Of a stretch of DNA of 64,000 bases, positions 1-8,589 are shown piece after piece; position 1 is the stretch's first letter; every line of letters starts with the position of its first letter. Made by a program: the position numbers and the translations under genes. Under the pieces are notes generated by a model. The model did not search any database. It was not told the DNA's origin and saw only the letters and a list, made by a program, of their open reading frames with translations. The DNA is from Synaphobranchus kaupii (Eukaryota; Chordata; Actinopteri; Anguilliformes; Synaphobranchidae). The stretch lies in assembly GCA_029718625.1 (NCBI GenBank), contig CM056387.1, forward strand, positions 35,079,802 to 35,143,801, read 5' to 3'.

Positions 1-460
1 TGCCCTGATTGGTAGCTACATAGCTAGCCCTCATTAGTGGTTTTTAGAAGACCGGGTTGAGATTTTTTGACAGCCTAATACAGAGCCCAGGAGAAACCAG
101 ATTTTTTCCCAGAACACTTGATTTATTGATAGCTGCAGGAATATAATGAGTAAATTTAATAACTTTGCCAAAATTACATTGAAAAAATCTTGCCTACTGC
201 ACCTTTAATAGAATATTTTGGAAAATGGCTGAGTGTGTGTACAGAGATTGTAACATTACAGAAACAAAAAGAACAGAACTCACCCCAGTAGATAGGAAAC
301 TGTCTGTAGGCCCACACCAGCCCTTAAACAAAAACAAGGCAAGAGATTGTTAAACCAGGCCAGTTTCAGGACATCATCCAAAGTGTGTTATTAGATATTT
401 AAATGAGTAGGCTAATGGCCGCACGCTCTTCGGGTGAATCATGGAGAAGAGCAGCAGCAC

Positions 461-500
461 TGCATTACATTGAGGCTTTTAGCAGACGCTGTTATCCACT
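461..500 (-). repeat. SINE 3' tail fragment, antisense
   Basis: The bases CATTACATTGAGGC followed by TTTAGCAGACGCTGTTATCC are the reverse complement of the conserved 3' part of widespread fish tRNA-derived SINEs (sense form: ...AGAGCGTCTGCTAAATG, then ATG/TAATG repeats). Only the tail is seen. Confidence 0.5.
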
Positions 501-780
501 CGCATAAGTGCATTAAAAAGGCTTAGAGCTGGAGCCAAGTAATTAGGGTCCCAACTGATAGCATCTGCAGGGCCTATTGGTGTCAGGTGGGCAGATCTTG
601 CTCTGATGGTTTGTCAATTGAGTTTACTGAGGGCCGCAGGGTAAATGAAGACGCGGGAGCCAGGGTGTGTGTTTGTGTCAGTGTGTTTATTCAGTGTGAG
701 AGTAGACATGTCGTGTTTGGTGGGCTTTATGAGAAGGTGTGTGCATGGGCAGTTGGATTGTCATGGGAACTGATGGAGTA

Positions 781-865
781 ACTGACTGACCGACTGCCTG
801 TCTGACTGACTGGCTGGGTGATTGACTGACTGGCTGGCTGATTGACTGACTGGCTGGTTGGCAAA
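781..865 (+). repeat. imperfect (GACT)n/(GGCT)n tetranucleotide repeat
   Basis: Repeated GACTGACTGACC/GGCTGGCTGATT motifs run for about 85 bp. This is a microsatellite without coding signs. Confidence 0.85.
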
Positions 866-1422
866 ATGCGTGTGTGGGAATGCATGCATGCCTGTGTCCT
901 TCAAGTTCCTCTCAAAGTTCCTCTGAAGTTGTTGTGTCAGTGCAAATAACATGATTTAAAATGACCGCTGGGGTATTTTCCATTGGCCTAAAAAACCAAG
1001 AACAGTATCAACCAAGGCTGACACTGAGATCTAATGGGCCCAGCATGGACCCCGAGGCTGCTGTAATGATCCTTAATGCGTTTGCTGACTATTTCATTCA
1101 GAGAAGAGCAGACTTCACAAACCCCCCGTCTGTACTGTAAATGGTGCAAATCCATTTTAAACAGAGCAGTCTCCCGGAAACCTGCACTCCATAATCCCAG
1201 AGAGGACAAATTTACAAAGAAACGCTTTGATATTCCTGTGCAAAGCCTTAGCAGTTAACTAAGTTAATAGCTTTTCCATAGTATTAAGTTAAATGTTGTG
1301 CGTGTATGTGATGTCATCATTTGGCTCCATGCTTTTATTACATACTGATGTCTGTTGCTTGAAAGAATAGCTTTTTTTGCCGTTTGTGCTTAATGGAGCG
1401 GAGATGCCTTATGCTTTGTTCC

Positions 1423-1463
1423 TATGTGTGTGTGTGGTTGTGTGTGTGTGTGTGTGTGTGTGT
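1423..1463 (+). repeat. (TG)n microsatellite
   Basis: An almost pure TG run with one GGTTG interruption ends 12 bp before the splice acceptor of the exon at 1476. In the transcript it is a UG repeat beside the 3' splice site. Confidence 0.9.
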
Positions 1464-1475
1464 TTGTTTTCCCAG

Positions 1476-1604
1476 CTAAGCGAGGACCAGCGCAGGGAGA
1501 TGGCGCAGTACAGACAGAGGGCTGCGCAGCTGGACGCTGAGAGACAGAGTTTGCGCAGGCAGAGTCTGTTGACCCAGGTTCAGGACATTCTGGACGGTGT
1601 GCAG
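1476..1604 (+). CDS. ccp110: CP110 exon, N-terminal coiled-coil part
   Basis: This 129-bp exon (43 codons, phase 0 at both ends) runs from TTTTCCCAG|C to GCAG|GTGAGT. It encodes LSEDQRREMAQYRQRA through QVQDILDGVQ. The pattern matches the vertebrate CP110 segment near residues 50-95 (basic/acidic helix, then the conserved LLT-VQ-ILD-VQ). CP110 caps the distal end of the centriole, limits centriole elongation and blocks cilium formation until it is removed from the mother centriole. The region is predicted coiled coil. The initiator exon is not in view. Confidence 0.9.
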
Positions 1605-2391
1605 GTGAGTCAGTGGAACTTGACATTATTAAAGCACACACAGGTGAGTCTCTTATCACAGGACAGCAAACAGGTGATTGACCAATCCCAGCAGAGCACA
1701 CACAGCCACGCCAAGCATGTCTGACATACAGATACATGCTGCGGGTTTGGGTGAAAAGTCATTGGCGTTCCTACTTCCCAGTGAACGCATCAGAAACACA
1801 AAAGAGCCGAGAGCTTAAGGAGGCAGGAGGTACTGTTTACTGTCTGCATGCTTGGAGATGGGGGCTATTCATTAACTAGGCAATCAGTAATAAGCCACAC
1901 ACTCACACTCTCTCTCACACACACACATGCTTTCCCTGCTTACACAAGGCTGTGTTCTGGACCAGTAGGGACATGGCAACTTCAGCGCATCGTTTCTACT
2001 GAGTAAGAAAACAGCATACCGACTACATATCCCATAATTCATCGCTGCAGCCTGCACAGTCCTTATCTGAATCCAAATCTGCTGAATGGAAGGCAAAACT
2101 GCTTACCCCCCCCCATTCCTACTGAATTGGACTGGGAGGCATGTATGAATGCTCTTAATCTGAATCCTACTGAAATGGACAGAACGTAGTACTGCACATA
2201 TGTAAGAGCCCTGAATTTAGAGAGCACAGAGCCGGCTGTCAGTCATTTTCATTTCACACACGGTAGTTCCAGGCGACACGCGTTCACACTGAATTCAGAA
2301 GTCATGCCACGTGAGGTTCTGAACTGATGACCTCATCTTACGCTGTAGCCCTGAGGTGACCGAAGCCCCTCCCCCTCTCTCTGATCACCAG
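1605..2391 (+). other. ccp110: ccp110 intron
   Basis: 787 bp between donor GTGAGT (1605) and an acceptor after a CCCCTCTCTCTGATCACCAG tract (AG at 2390-2391). Apart from a short CA run (1897-1926) and a C8 run (2106) nothing is recognised. Confidence 0.8.
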
Positions 2392-3460
2392 GTGCGTCAG
2401 GTGCCGGAGGAGGAGGAGCACTCCCAGACTCCTCCCACACGCTGCTCCCCAAAGCCAGAGTTCCCGAACGGCTTCGCCCTGTCCCCCCGGGGTGTAAGGG
2501 GGGTCGGAGTTACTCCGTGTGCCACTAACGGGGGCGTACCCCAAGAGAAGGTGACCCCCGTGTTCCAGAACGGGATGAGAGGGGAGGCGGGGGAAGAGTG
2601 GGGCGATGGGGGAGAGGAAGGGGGCGTGAGCCTCCAGAGCCTGCTGAAGAGGTCCCCGGAGTCCATGGAGGGGGAACAGGGCTGGCGGGAGTCCCGGGGC
2701 AGCTGCAGGGCCTCGCCCGCAGCCACGCCCATCAACGCGCTGAGAGAGAGCATCTCCGATAAGGAGAACGAGAGTAGCAGAGGGCGGCCAAGCCTCGCCC
2801 CAGACCACGCCCACCCAGGCTCGCACCCGAGCGCCTCCCCCGACCCACTGCCGGGCTTCGCGGGGCCTTTTGCCCGGCTGCCCAGCCCGGAACCCAGCAT
2901 GAGTCCCCGCCCACACCGCCGCAGGCCCCGCCCTGTTTCCGCCGGCAACATCTTCATGTCCTTCCCCGCGTACGCGGCGGAGCAGGAGAGGGGCGCGCTG
3001 GCGGGATGGGGGCCCTCGGGGAACGCCCCGCCCTCCGAGTTGAGGTCCCCGCCAAACCGCCCATCGCTTGCCAACCTGCTGTCGCCCCCTGGAGCCGGCG
3101 GACGGCGCGGCAGCCATTCCGGAGTCGGCGCGGGCGGCCCCGCGAGACAGGACGCCGTGACCCCGGGGTTCCGCAGGCGTTCCCAAACCCTGGACAGCCA
3201 GCTGTACCCCGCCGTGGACCGCAGCCAGGAGAGAGTCCCGCGCTTCATGGGCGGGGTCCCCTGGCGGCCGCCGTGCCGTCGCTCCCCCCCCGCGCCCCTC
3301 AACCAATCGTACGACCTGGAGAGCCCCGTCCCTGCACTGCTGCGGCCCCAGGTGGCCCCGATACCCTCACCCTCACTCACGAAACGCAGCCTGGATACAG
3401 AGCCGCGACTCACACTGGACCTCCTGACCACACCCCCGGAGCAGCTGGCCAATAAGACTG
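2392..3460 (+). CDS. ccp110: CP110 large central exon
   Basis: This 1069-bp exon begins in phase 0 (VRQVPEEEEH) and ends one base into a codon (ACT G|GTGAGT). Family landmarks in order are: SLQSLLKRSPESMEGEQ (CP110 SLQ-L-K-S-E-EREQ block), SDKEN (a KEN box, a potential APC/C degron by motif only), LPSPEPSMSP followed by a basic HRRRPRPVSAGN (conserved Ser/Pro-rich block, likely CDK sites), RRSQTLDSQ, and LNQSYDLESPVPALL. Much of it is disordered, Pro/Ser/Arg-rich and GC-rich. The exon is shorter than the mammalian counterpart. An AG at 2400 would be an in-frame alternative acceptor. Confidence 0.9.
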
Positions 3461-3475
3461 GTGAGTGGGGTTGTC

Positions 3476-3476
<1 letters not shown>

Positions 3477-3506
<30 letters not shown>

Positions 3507-3605
3507 GTGTTTGTGTGTGTCTGTGTGTGTGTGTGCGTGTTTGTGTTTGTGTGTGTGTGTCTGTGTGTGTGCGCGCGTACGTACGTGCGTGCGTGCGTGC
3601 GTGCG
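3477..3605 (+). repeat. (TG)n/(TGCG)n microsatellite
   Basis: It begins 16 bp after the donor of the exon ending at 3460 and runs into GTACGTACGTGCGTGCGTGC. It produces open but meaningless frames (poly Cys-Val). In sense RNA it is a UG repeat. Confidence 0.95.
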
Positions 3606-3820
3606 ATGCAATTCCAGTGCACCTCTATGAGTAGCCTCACAGTGTGTGCCAGTAGACAGTTGCATATTACAGTTTTCTATGTGCATGTACACGTGTGCGT
3701 GTGAGTAATTTACAATGTGTCTCCATCAGTAGTCTCACAATATATACTGTTTATTGTGTGAGTCAGTAGATTACAGTGTGTATGTGGGCGTGTGTGTGGT
3801 TGTGTGTGTGTGTATCACAG

Positions 3821-3942
3821 GGGAGGGGCAGTGGGAGGTTCATGCTCTGGAGGACATGCGGAGGAAGCTGGAGGAGGAACACGCCCTGCAGCTGTCCCTC
3901 CTCATCGCCGAACAAGAGAAGGAGCAGCAGCGCCTCCAACAG
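3821..3942 (+). CDS. ccp110: CP110 exon, coiled coil with LSLLIAEQE block
   Basis: The exon is 122 bp, from TGTATCACAG|GG to CCAACAG|GTCAGG. Its two first bases complete the split Gly codon of the previous exon, and it ends in phase 0. It encodes [18 protein letters not shown] followed by [14 protein letters not shown], nearly the same as the vertebrate CP110 segment [23 protein letters not shown]. This is a strongly heptad-like coiled coil. A TG run (3789-3813) ends 7 bp before the acceptor. Confidence 0.95.
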
Positions 3943-4227
3943 GTCAGGACATGCAAGAGCAGCACTTAAATACGGGCACTAAAACTGGCCGTGATTGGCA
4001 GCAGTTTTACCGGGGAGGGAGGGTCGCGGACAGCAGGGCCACTCCTCTCATCGCAGAAGAGTGGTAGACCCCTCTGGTGGACTGGCCGCCTGCAGTCCGC
4101 TGGCACCGACTGCGTGTGAAGGACAAACGACTGCGTGTGGAGGACAAACGACAGCGCAGCCGGCTGCAGAGAAAGAAGCAGCCCAAAAACAAAACCTGTT
4201 AACAGACACAGTTCAATTACACTCTAT

Positions 4228-4362
4228 AGGCCTGATTTACTAAGACCTTTTGCGTGTGCAAAACCTTTTAGCACATGGAAAACTAATAACACAACCAATG
4301 ATTGGTGCAAAACAAATACCATGACCAATCATTGGTTTTGCATGTGCTAAAAGGTTTTGTGG
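4228..4362. mobile_element. hairpin (palindromic) MITE
   Basis: An inverted repeat: TGCAAAACCTTTTAGCACATG near the left side is mirrored by CATGTGCTAAAAGGTTTTGT at 4341-4360, with a second inner pair around CCAATGATTGG / CCAATCATTGG. Short foldback elements with a CTGATTTACTAAGACCTTTTG edge are common in fish genomes. It carries no coding capacity and lies in a ccp110 intron. Confidence 0.65.
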
Positions 4363-4566
4363 CAGTGCAGTATAATTGGCTGGGAACTGGGATGGTAACC
4401 TAGAGGTTGCACGTTTGATTCCACTGCTGCTGTGCCCTTGAGCTTGACCTGAAATGCTTCATTATATATCAAGCTGTAAAAATGGATACTGTGTAAAAAT
4501 GCAAACGTTGTGCAAGTCACTCTGGCAAAGAGTATGTTAAATGGCAGTAACGTGATGAAATGTAAT
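4363..4566 (+). mobile_element. tRNA-derived SINE
   Basis: The left part has a tRNA-like head: GGCTGGGAACTGGGATGGTAACC (A-box side), then GGTTGCACGTTTGATTCC (B-box like). The body reads GTGCCCTTGAGCTTGACCTG, TAAAAATGGATACTG and CTCTGGCAAAGAG, followed by TGTTAAATG and a TGATGAAATGTAAT tail. This order is that of the widespread fish SINE family with the CTCTGGATAAGAG core. It is diverged and inserted in the ccp110 intron next to the hairpin MITE. Confidence 0.75.
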
Positions 4567-4639
4567 ATCTAATTGTTGAATCTTGTGAGACGTATCTAAG
4601 TTATCTAAGTGTCTGCTGGTCACCTGTGTCTGTCTGTAG

Positions 4640-4872
4640 GAGCTAGAGGAGCGGGAGAGGAGACTGAGAGACCAGGGAGGCAAGAGGGCTTCAGCCGGGG
4701 ACCTGTGGGCCGACTGGGAGGCCCAGAGAGTCTGCTGCCCCACCCTTAGCCTTGCTGTCCCCGCCCTCAGCCCTGCTAGCCCCACCCTAAACATGCCTGG
4801 CCCCGCCTTCAGCCCTGCTGGCCCCACCCTCAGCCCCGCAGAGAGGTCACCCGGGCCCGTACGCTGCAGGGG
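4640..4872 (+). CDS. ccp110: CP110 exon, end of coiled coil and Pro-rich linker
   Basis: 233 bp, phase 0 start after TGTCTGTAG, ending two bases into a codon (AGG GG|GTAACC). It encodes ELEERERRLRDQ, then a W-containing block (DLWADWEAQRV) that aligns with the CP110 ELEW region. A low-complexity linker follows, with repeats of the type PALSPASPTLN / PAFSPAGPTLSPA, encoded by repeated GCCCCACCCTCAGCCCTGCT-like DNA. Without splicing the frame stops at 4874-4876. Phase matches the next exon only if that exon starts at 5037 or 5043. Confidence 0.85.
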
Positions 4873-5036
4873 GTAACCTGATCCTCCGCTCAAAACATCA
4901 CAGCCAATACGCTGAGGCCAACCATAACCCGCTACTCCCACAGTGTCGCGCAGTAGACACACCCACTATGCATTGACCCAACAGTTAAAGTAATAAAGGT
5001 GTCCCTGTTTCCAGCAGGCTTCTCTTCATCACTCAG

Positions 5037-5127
5037 CCCCAGCGCCTCCCCTCCTGCTGTACAGCCCCCCGTTTACCTGTGGGGGCCCTCCTGGGGAGCC
5101 AGCAAGGCACGAGGCAGGCAGAGCCAG
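5037..5127 (+). CDS. ccp110: CP110 exon with YLWG motif
   Basis: 91 bp. The conserved landmark is PPVYLWGPSW (CP110: FYLWGSS), ending ARGRQSQ|GTGTGT in phase 0. The acceptor was chosen by phase: upstream AGs at 5014 and 5017 would break the frame, while ACTCAG|C (5036) or CCCCAG|C (5042) both fit. The two differ by six bases, so a tandem-acceptor choice (plus or minus two codons) is possible. Confidence 0.8.
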
Positions 5128-5148
5128 GTGTGTGAGCCAATAGACACC

Positions 5149-5345
5149 TGTGTGTGTGTGTGTGTGTGTGTCTGTGTGTGAGTTGTGTGCAAGAGTGTAT
5201 GTGTGTGTGTGTAGGTGTGTATCTGTATGTTTGCGAGCTGTGTGTGTGCATATGTATGCGAGTGTGTGTGTGTTTGTGTGTGTATCTCCTGGCTTGTGAA
5301 TACATGTTTGTCTATGTGTGTGTGTGTGTGTGTGCGCGCGCATAT
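5149..5345 (+). repeat. (TG)n-rich intronic repeat
   Basis: Interrupted TG/TGTATG repeats fill nearly the whole short intron between the donor at 5128 and the acceptor at 5374, with CGCGCG at 5335-5341. Confidence 0.9.
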
Positions 5346-5374
5346 GTGTTTAACTCCTATCTCTCTCTCTCCAG

Positions 5375-5491
5375 GTGCTGACTCCCGAGTTGCACGCGGC
5401 GCTATGTCGCTTAGGCGCCGTCGCCCGCGGTTTCCTCACCCGCCGGCTGCTGAAGACTGAGAAAGTTAAACACCTGCGCCAGACTGTGCAG
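5375..5491 (+). CDS. ccp110: CP110 exon, calmodulin-binding-type helix
   Basis: 117 bp, 39 codons, phase 0/0 (TCTCTCCAG|GTG ... GTGCAG|GTGAGA). It encodes LGAVARGFLTRRLLKTEKVK followed by HLRQTVQ. This matches the conserved CP110 block [26 protein letters not shown], a basic IQ-like amphipathic helix. CP110 is known to bind calmodulin and centrin; that this helix is one of the sites is inference from its composition. Confidence 0.95.
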
Positions 5492-5661
5492 GTGAGACAC
5501 ACAGAGGGGAGAGAGAAAAGGAGAGGAGATGAAGGGGGTGCGGCATGGAGCACAGAACGGCGGCATCCTGAAAGAGCTCGCTGAAACACACAGCCTATTA
5601 GCGTTAGCATGAGGAGTGGTCCTCACAGCGATGGTGACGTGCTGTTTATGTGCATTACCAG

Positions 5662-5763
5662 GACACACAGGAGTTCATCCGCTCGTTCCACACTGAAGGG
5701 CCTGTGAGGAGAGGAGGAGTCTCTGCACAAGACATGTCACTGCAGGACAGGGTCAGAGCCCAG
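5662..5763 (+). CDS. ccp110: CP110 exon ending at the amplified splice donor
   Basis: 102 bp, 34 codons, phase 0/0. It encodes [19 protein letters not shown] and then [15 protein letters not shown], matching CP110 [32 protein letters not shown]. The next residues in the family (LRAALFDVHDIFF) start the exon at 7205, so the authentic donor is the first CAG|GTACTG at 5764. All 41 later copies of this donor in the following array would insert multiples of 31 bp and cause frameshift or stop. Confidence 0.95.
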
Positions 5764-7040
5764 GTACTGTTATTAACGCACTGTCAGAGCCCAGGTACTG
5801 TTACTGATGCACTGTCAGAGCCCAGGTACTGTTATTAACGCACTGTCAGAGCCCAGGTACTGTTATTAACGCACTGTCAGAGCCCAGGTACTGTTACTAA
5901 CGCACTGTCAGAGCCCAGGTACTGTTACTAACGCACTGTCAGAGCCCAGGTACTGTTACTAACGCACTGTCAGAGCCCAGGTACTGTTATTAACGCACTG
6001 TCAGAGCCCAGGTACTGTTACTAACGCACTGTCAGAGCCCAGGTACTGTTATTAACGCACTGTCAGAGCCCAGGTACTGTTATTAACACACTGTCAGAGC
6101 CCAGGTACTGTTACTAACGCACTGTCAGAGCCCAGGTACTGTTACTAACGCACTGTCAGAGCCCAGGTACTGTTACTAACGCACTGTCAGAGCCCAGGTA
6201 CTGTTACTAACGCACTGTCAGAGCCCAGGTACTGTTATTAACGCACTGTCAGAGCCCAGGTACTGTTATTAACACACTGTCAGAGCCCAGGTACTGTTAC
6301 TGATGCACTGTCAGAGCCCAGGTACTGTTACTAACGCACTGTCAGAGCCCAGGTACTGTTACTAACGCACTGTCAGAGCCCAGGTACTGTTACTAACGCA
6401 CTGTCAGAGCCCAGGTACTGTTATTAACGCACTGTCAGAGCCCAGGTACTGTTATTAACGCACTGTCAGAGCCCAGGTACTGTTATTAACACACTGTCAG
6501 AGCCCAGGTACTGTTATTAACACACTGTCAGAGCCCAGGTACTGTTATTAACGCACTGTCAGAGCCCAGGTACTGTTACTAACGCACTGTCAGAGCCCAG
6601 GTACTGTTATTAACGCACTGTCAGAGCCCAGGTACTGTTATTAACACACTGTCAGAGCCCAGGTACTGTTATTAACACACTGTCAGAGCCCAGGTACTGT
6701 TATTAACACACTGTCAGAGCCCAGGTACTGTTACTAACGCACTGTCAGAGCCCAGGTACTGTTATTAACACACTGTCAGAGCCCAGGTACTGTTATTAAC
6801 ACACTGTCAGAGCCCAGGTACTGTTATTAACGCACTGTCAGAGCCCAGGTACTGTTATTAACACACTGTCAGAGCCCAGGTACTGTTACTAACGCACTGT
6901 CAGAGCCCAGGTACTGTTATTAACACACTGTCAGAGCCCAGGTACTGTTATTAACGCACTGTCAGAGCCCAGGTACTGTTATTAACGCACTGTCAGAGCC
7001 CAGGTACTGTTATTAACGCACTGTCAGAGCCCAGGTACTG
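5752..7040 (+). repeat. 31-bp minisatellite carrying exon end and 5' splice site
   Basis: The motif GTCAGAGCCCAG|GTACTG recurs with an exact 31-bp period. The first GTACTG is at 5764 and the last at 7035, a distance of 1271 = 41 x 31, so there are 42 donor copies and no net indel. Units differ at few sites, mainly TTACTAACGC, TTATTAACGC, TTATTAACAC and TTACTGATGC between the GTACTG and the CACTGTCAG. The first copy overlaps the last 12 coding bases of the exon ending at 5763. The array then decays (7041-7110) into partial CTGTTATTAACGCAC copies. Confidence 0.98.
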
Positions 7041-7204
7041 CAACACGCTGTTATTAACGCACCATCCACACTGACACGCCATGCTGTTATTAACACACTG
7101 ACCACATTACCTGCACGTTCACATTCATGCACAGTGGATTAACACACTGGCTCTGTCAGTCATGCACCCCGGAATCTAAGCATGTCTGTGCCCCCCCCCC
7201 CCAG

Positions 7205-7321
7205 CTGCGGGCGGCGCTGTTTGACGTGCACGACATCTTTTTTGAGATGCCCCTCCAGGAGCGCCTGGGACTGCTGCTGCTGGACAGAGAACTGCGTATG
7301 GAGAGGATGCTCAGAGAGATG
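7205..7321 (+). CDS. ccp110: CP110 exon, C-terminal helical region
   Basis: 117 bp, 39 codons, phase 0/0 (C12-type tract then CAG|CTG ... GAGATG|GTAAAG). It encodes LRAALFDVHDIFFEMPLQER followed by a Leu-rich helix and LDRELRMERMLREM. This matches CP110 [37 protein letters not shown]. Confidence 0.95.
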
Positions 7322-7694
7322 GTAAAGTGGGAGGGACTTTCATCCAATCAGCCAATCACTGCGTCCGGTAGGGCAGAATGCAGTGCAGGGGCTGAAATTC
7401 TGGCCTCAGGATTATTATTATTAGTATTAATAATACAGTTTGTTATGATCATTAGTAATAATTATTTAATTATTAATAATTACGAATAATAATCGTTGTG
7501 ATTATTGTTAACACAAAGCATTTGATTTTCTCGGTTGTGCCATTGCTCCGTTAAAAACATTCACTTAATGAGCCCTAAATCTAACTGAGCCTGTGGTCAT
7601 TTTCCCAGAATATGGGTATCGATTGTACTGAGGAAGCCTGTAGTCATTGATTGAATATTCGGCTAATGGTTGCTTGTCATTTCCTGTTCTGAAG
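7322..7694 (+). other. ccp110: ccp110 intron
   Basis: 373 bp, AT-rich around 7410-7500 (ATTATTA/TTAATAATTA stretches). Ends CCTGTTCTGAAG. No gene or named repeat seen. Confidence 0.8.
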
Positions 7695-7771
7695 GAGAAA
7701 GCCAAGAGTCCCAAGGACAGGGTCACTCTGTCGGCTGCTACCCAGAAGTCCCTGGACAGGAAGAAGCAGAG
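7695..7771 (+). CDS. ccp110: CP110 exon with [13 protein letters not shown] motif
   Basis: 77 bp, phase 0 to phase 2 (AG|GTGAGG). It encodes EKAKSPKDRVTLSAATQK followed by SLDRKKQ. The family block is [20 protein letters not shown], one of the most conserved CP110 segments. Confidence 0.95.
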
Positions 7772-8523
7772 GTGAGGGAGGGGACGCAGGATTCTGTGGT
7801 AGCAGCACCGCAGTGTCCGTCGCACTCACTGGAGTTACACTGAAGCACACAGACAGTCAAGCACACAGACAGTCAGAGACACGATCCTGCTGTATCGATC
7901 GCATAACGTCTGAGTGAAATGCGAGGAGTCTAATAACTCATTTCAAAGTGCTCTCGGGCGATGCTAACTCATCCCTCCTATTATGTTGAGATTTTATGAC
8001 TCCTTTTATGTTTGGGGCAAATTGACCGCAACAGTTCAAACCGACACAAAATTGTTGTAATAGAAAAACTGAGACTTTGTATGTCCCCTTCTCTGCTTAA
8101 TGTGTCCCAGTTAATTTGCCTTTCATCCCTAAATCTGTGGTAAACCTCTCATTTTAGAGCTGGTGGTAAGTGAAACTTTGTGAAGTTTAAACCCAGAATC
8201 ACCCACAAAAAATCTGAGATGAAAAATAAAAAGGTTCTATATTTTTATTAGTTTTATAAAGCAACAGAGCCTGGGGTCCAGATGATCACCTCTGTGTACA
8301 AACCTGGTACAGTACTTTTTAAAACAGCATTATGTTTATTGCATGTTTACTATTTATTCCTACCAAATTAGGTAAAGTCAAACAAGATGAAAAAAATAAG
8401 GTTAACTGGTTTTTAAGAGACGTCAAACACTGAATGGAATCAAATTGACCCCAAACAAAACAGGAGGGTTAAGTTAATACCAGGATAACGTCTCTGACTG
8501 GATCCATTTGCTTCTTTTCTCAG
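7772..8523 (+). other. ccp110: ccp110 intron
   Basis: 752 bp. There is a small CACACAGACAGTCA duplication at 7845-7875; otherwise AT-rich unique sequence with no recognised element. The acceptor is CTTCTTTTCTCAG|A. Confidence 0.75.
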
Positions 8524-8589
8524 AGTTATTGGAAGCCCAGGGCAGGCTAAGAGGATGCAACAGAAGCCAAAGAGCCCCCCCACCAACAG
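8524..8589 (+). CDS. ccp110: CP110 exon with non-canonical GC donor
   Basis: 66 bp. The first base completes an Arg codon (AG|A), then VIGSPGQAKRMQQKPKSPPT, ending AAC AG|GCAAGT in phase 2. Joined to the exon at 8884 it reads TNR-VLQPSQG, matching CP110 TRVLQPNQG. The donor AG|GCAAGT is the classical GC-AG intron consensus. The frame also stays open to a GT donor at 8773 (phase-compatible, +183 bp = 61 codons of Pro/Thr/His/Gln-rich repeat), so a longer exon form is possible. Confidence 0.8.

Larger units (their letters stand above)
1..1475 (+). other. ccp110: ccp110 intron or upstream flank
   Basis: No coding exon was recognised here. The first exon seen (1476) begins at about residue 50 of the family, so an N-terminal exon must lie before it, most likely left of the window. 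The stretch holds a SINE tail (461-500), a GACT-type tetranucleotide run (781-865) and a TG run just before the acceptor (1423-1463). That it is intronic is inferred from the missing N-terminus. Confidence 0.6.

Noticed and set aside
2338..3692. Minus-strand frames of 322 and 431 codons
   Set aside because: They are shadows of the GC-rich CP110 exon 2392-3460 and the TG repeat; the + frame carries the conserved motifs and splice sites.
5752..7040. CRISPR-like array of 31-bp repeats
   Set aside because: The repeats are directly abutting with no unique spacers, and the DNA is from a vertebrate.
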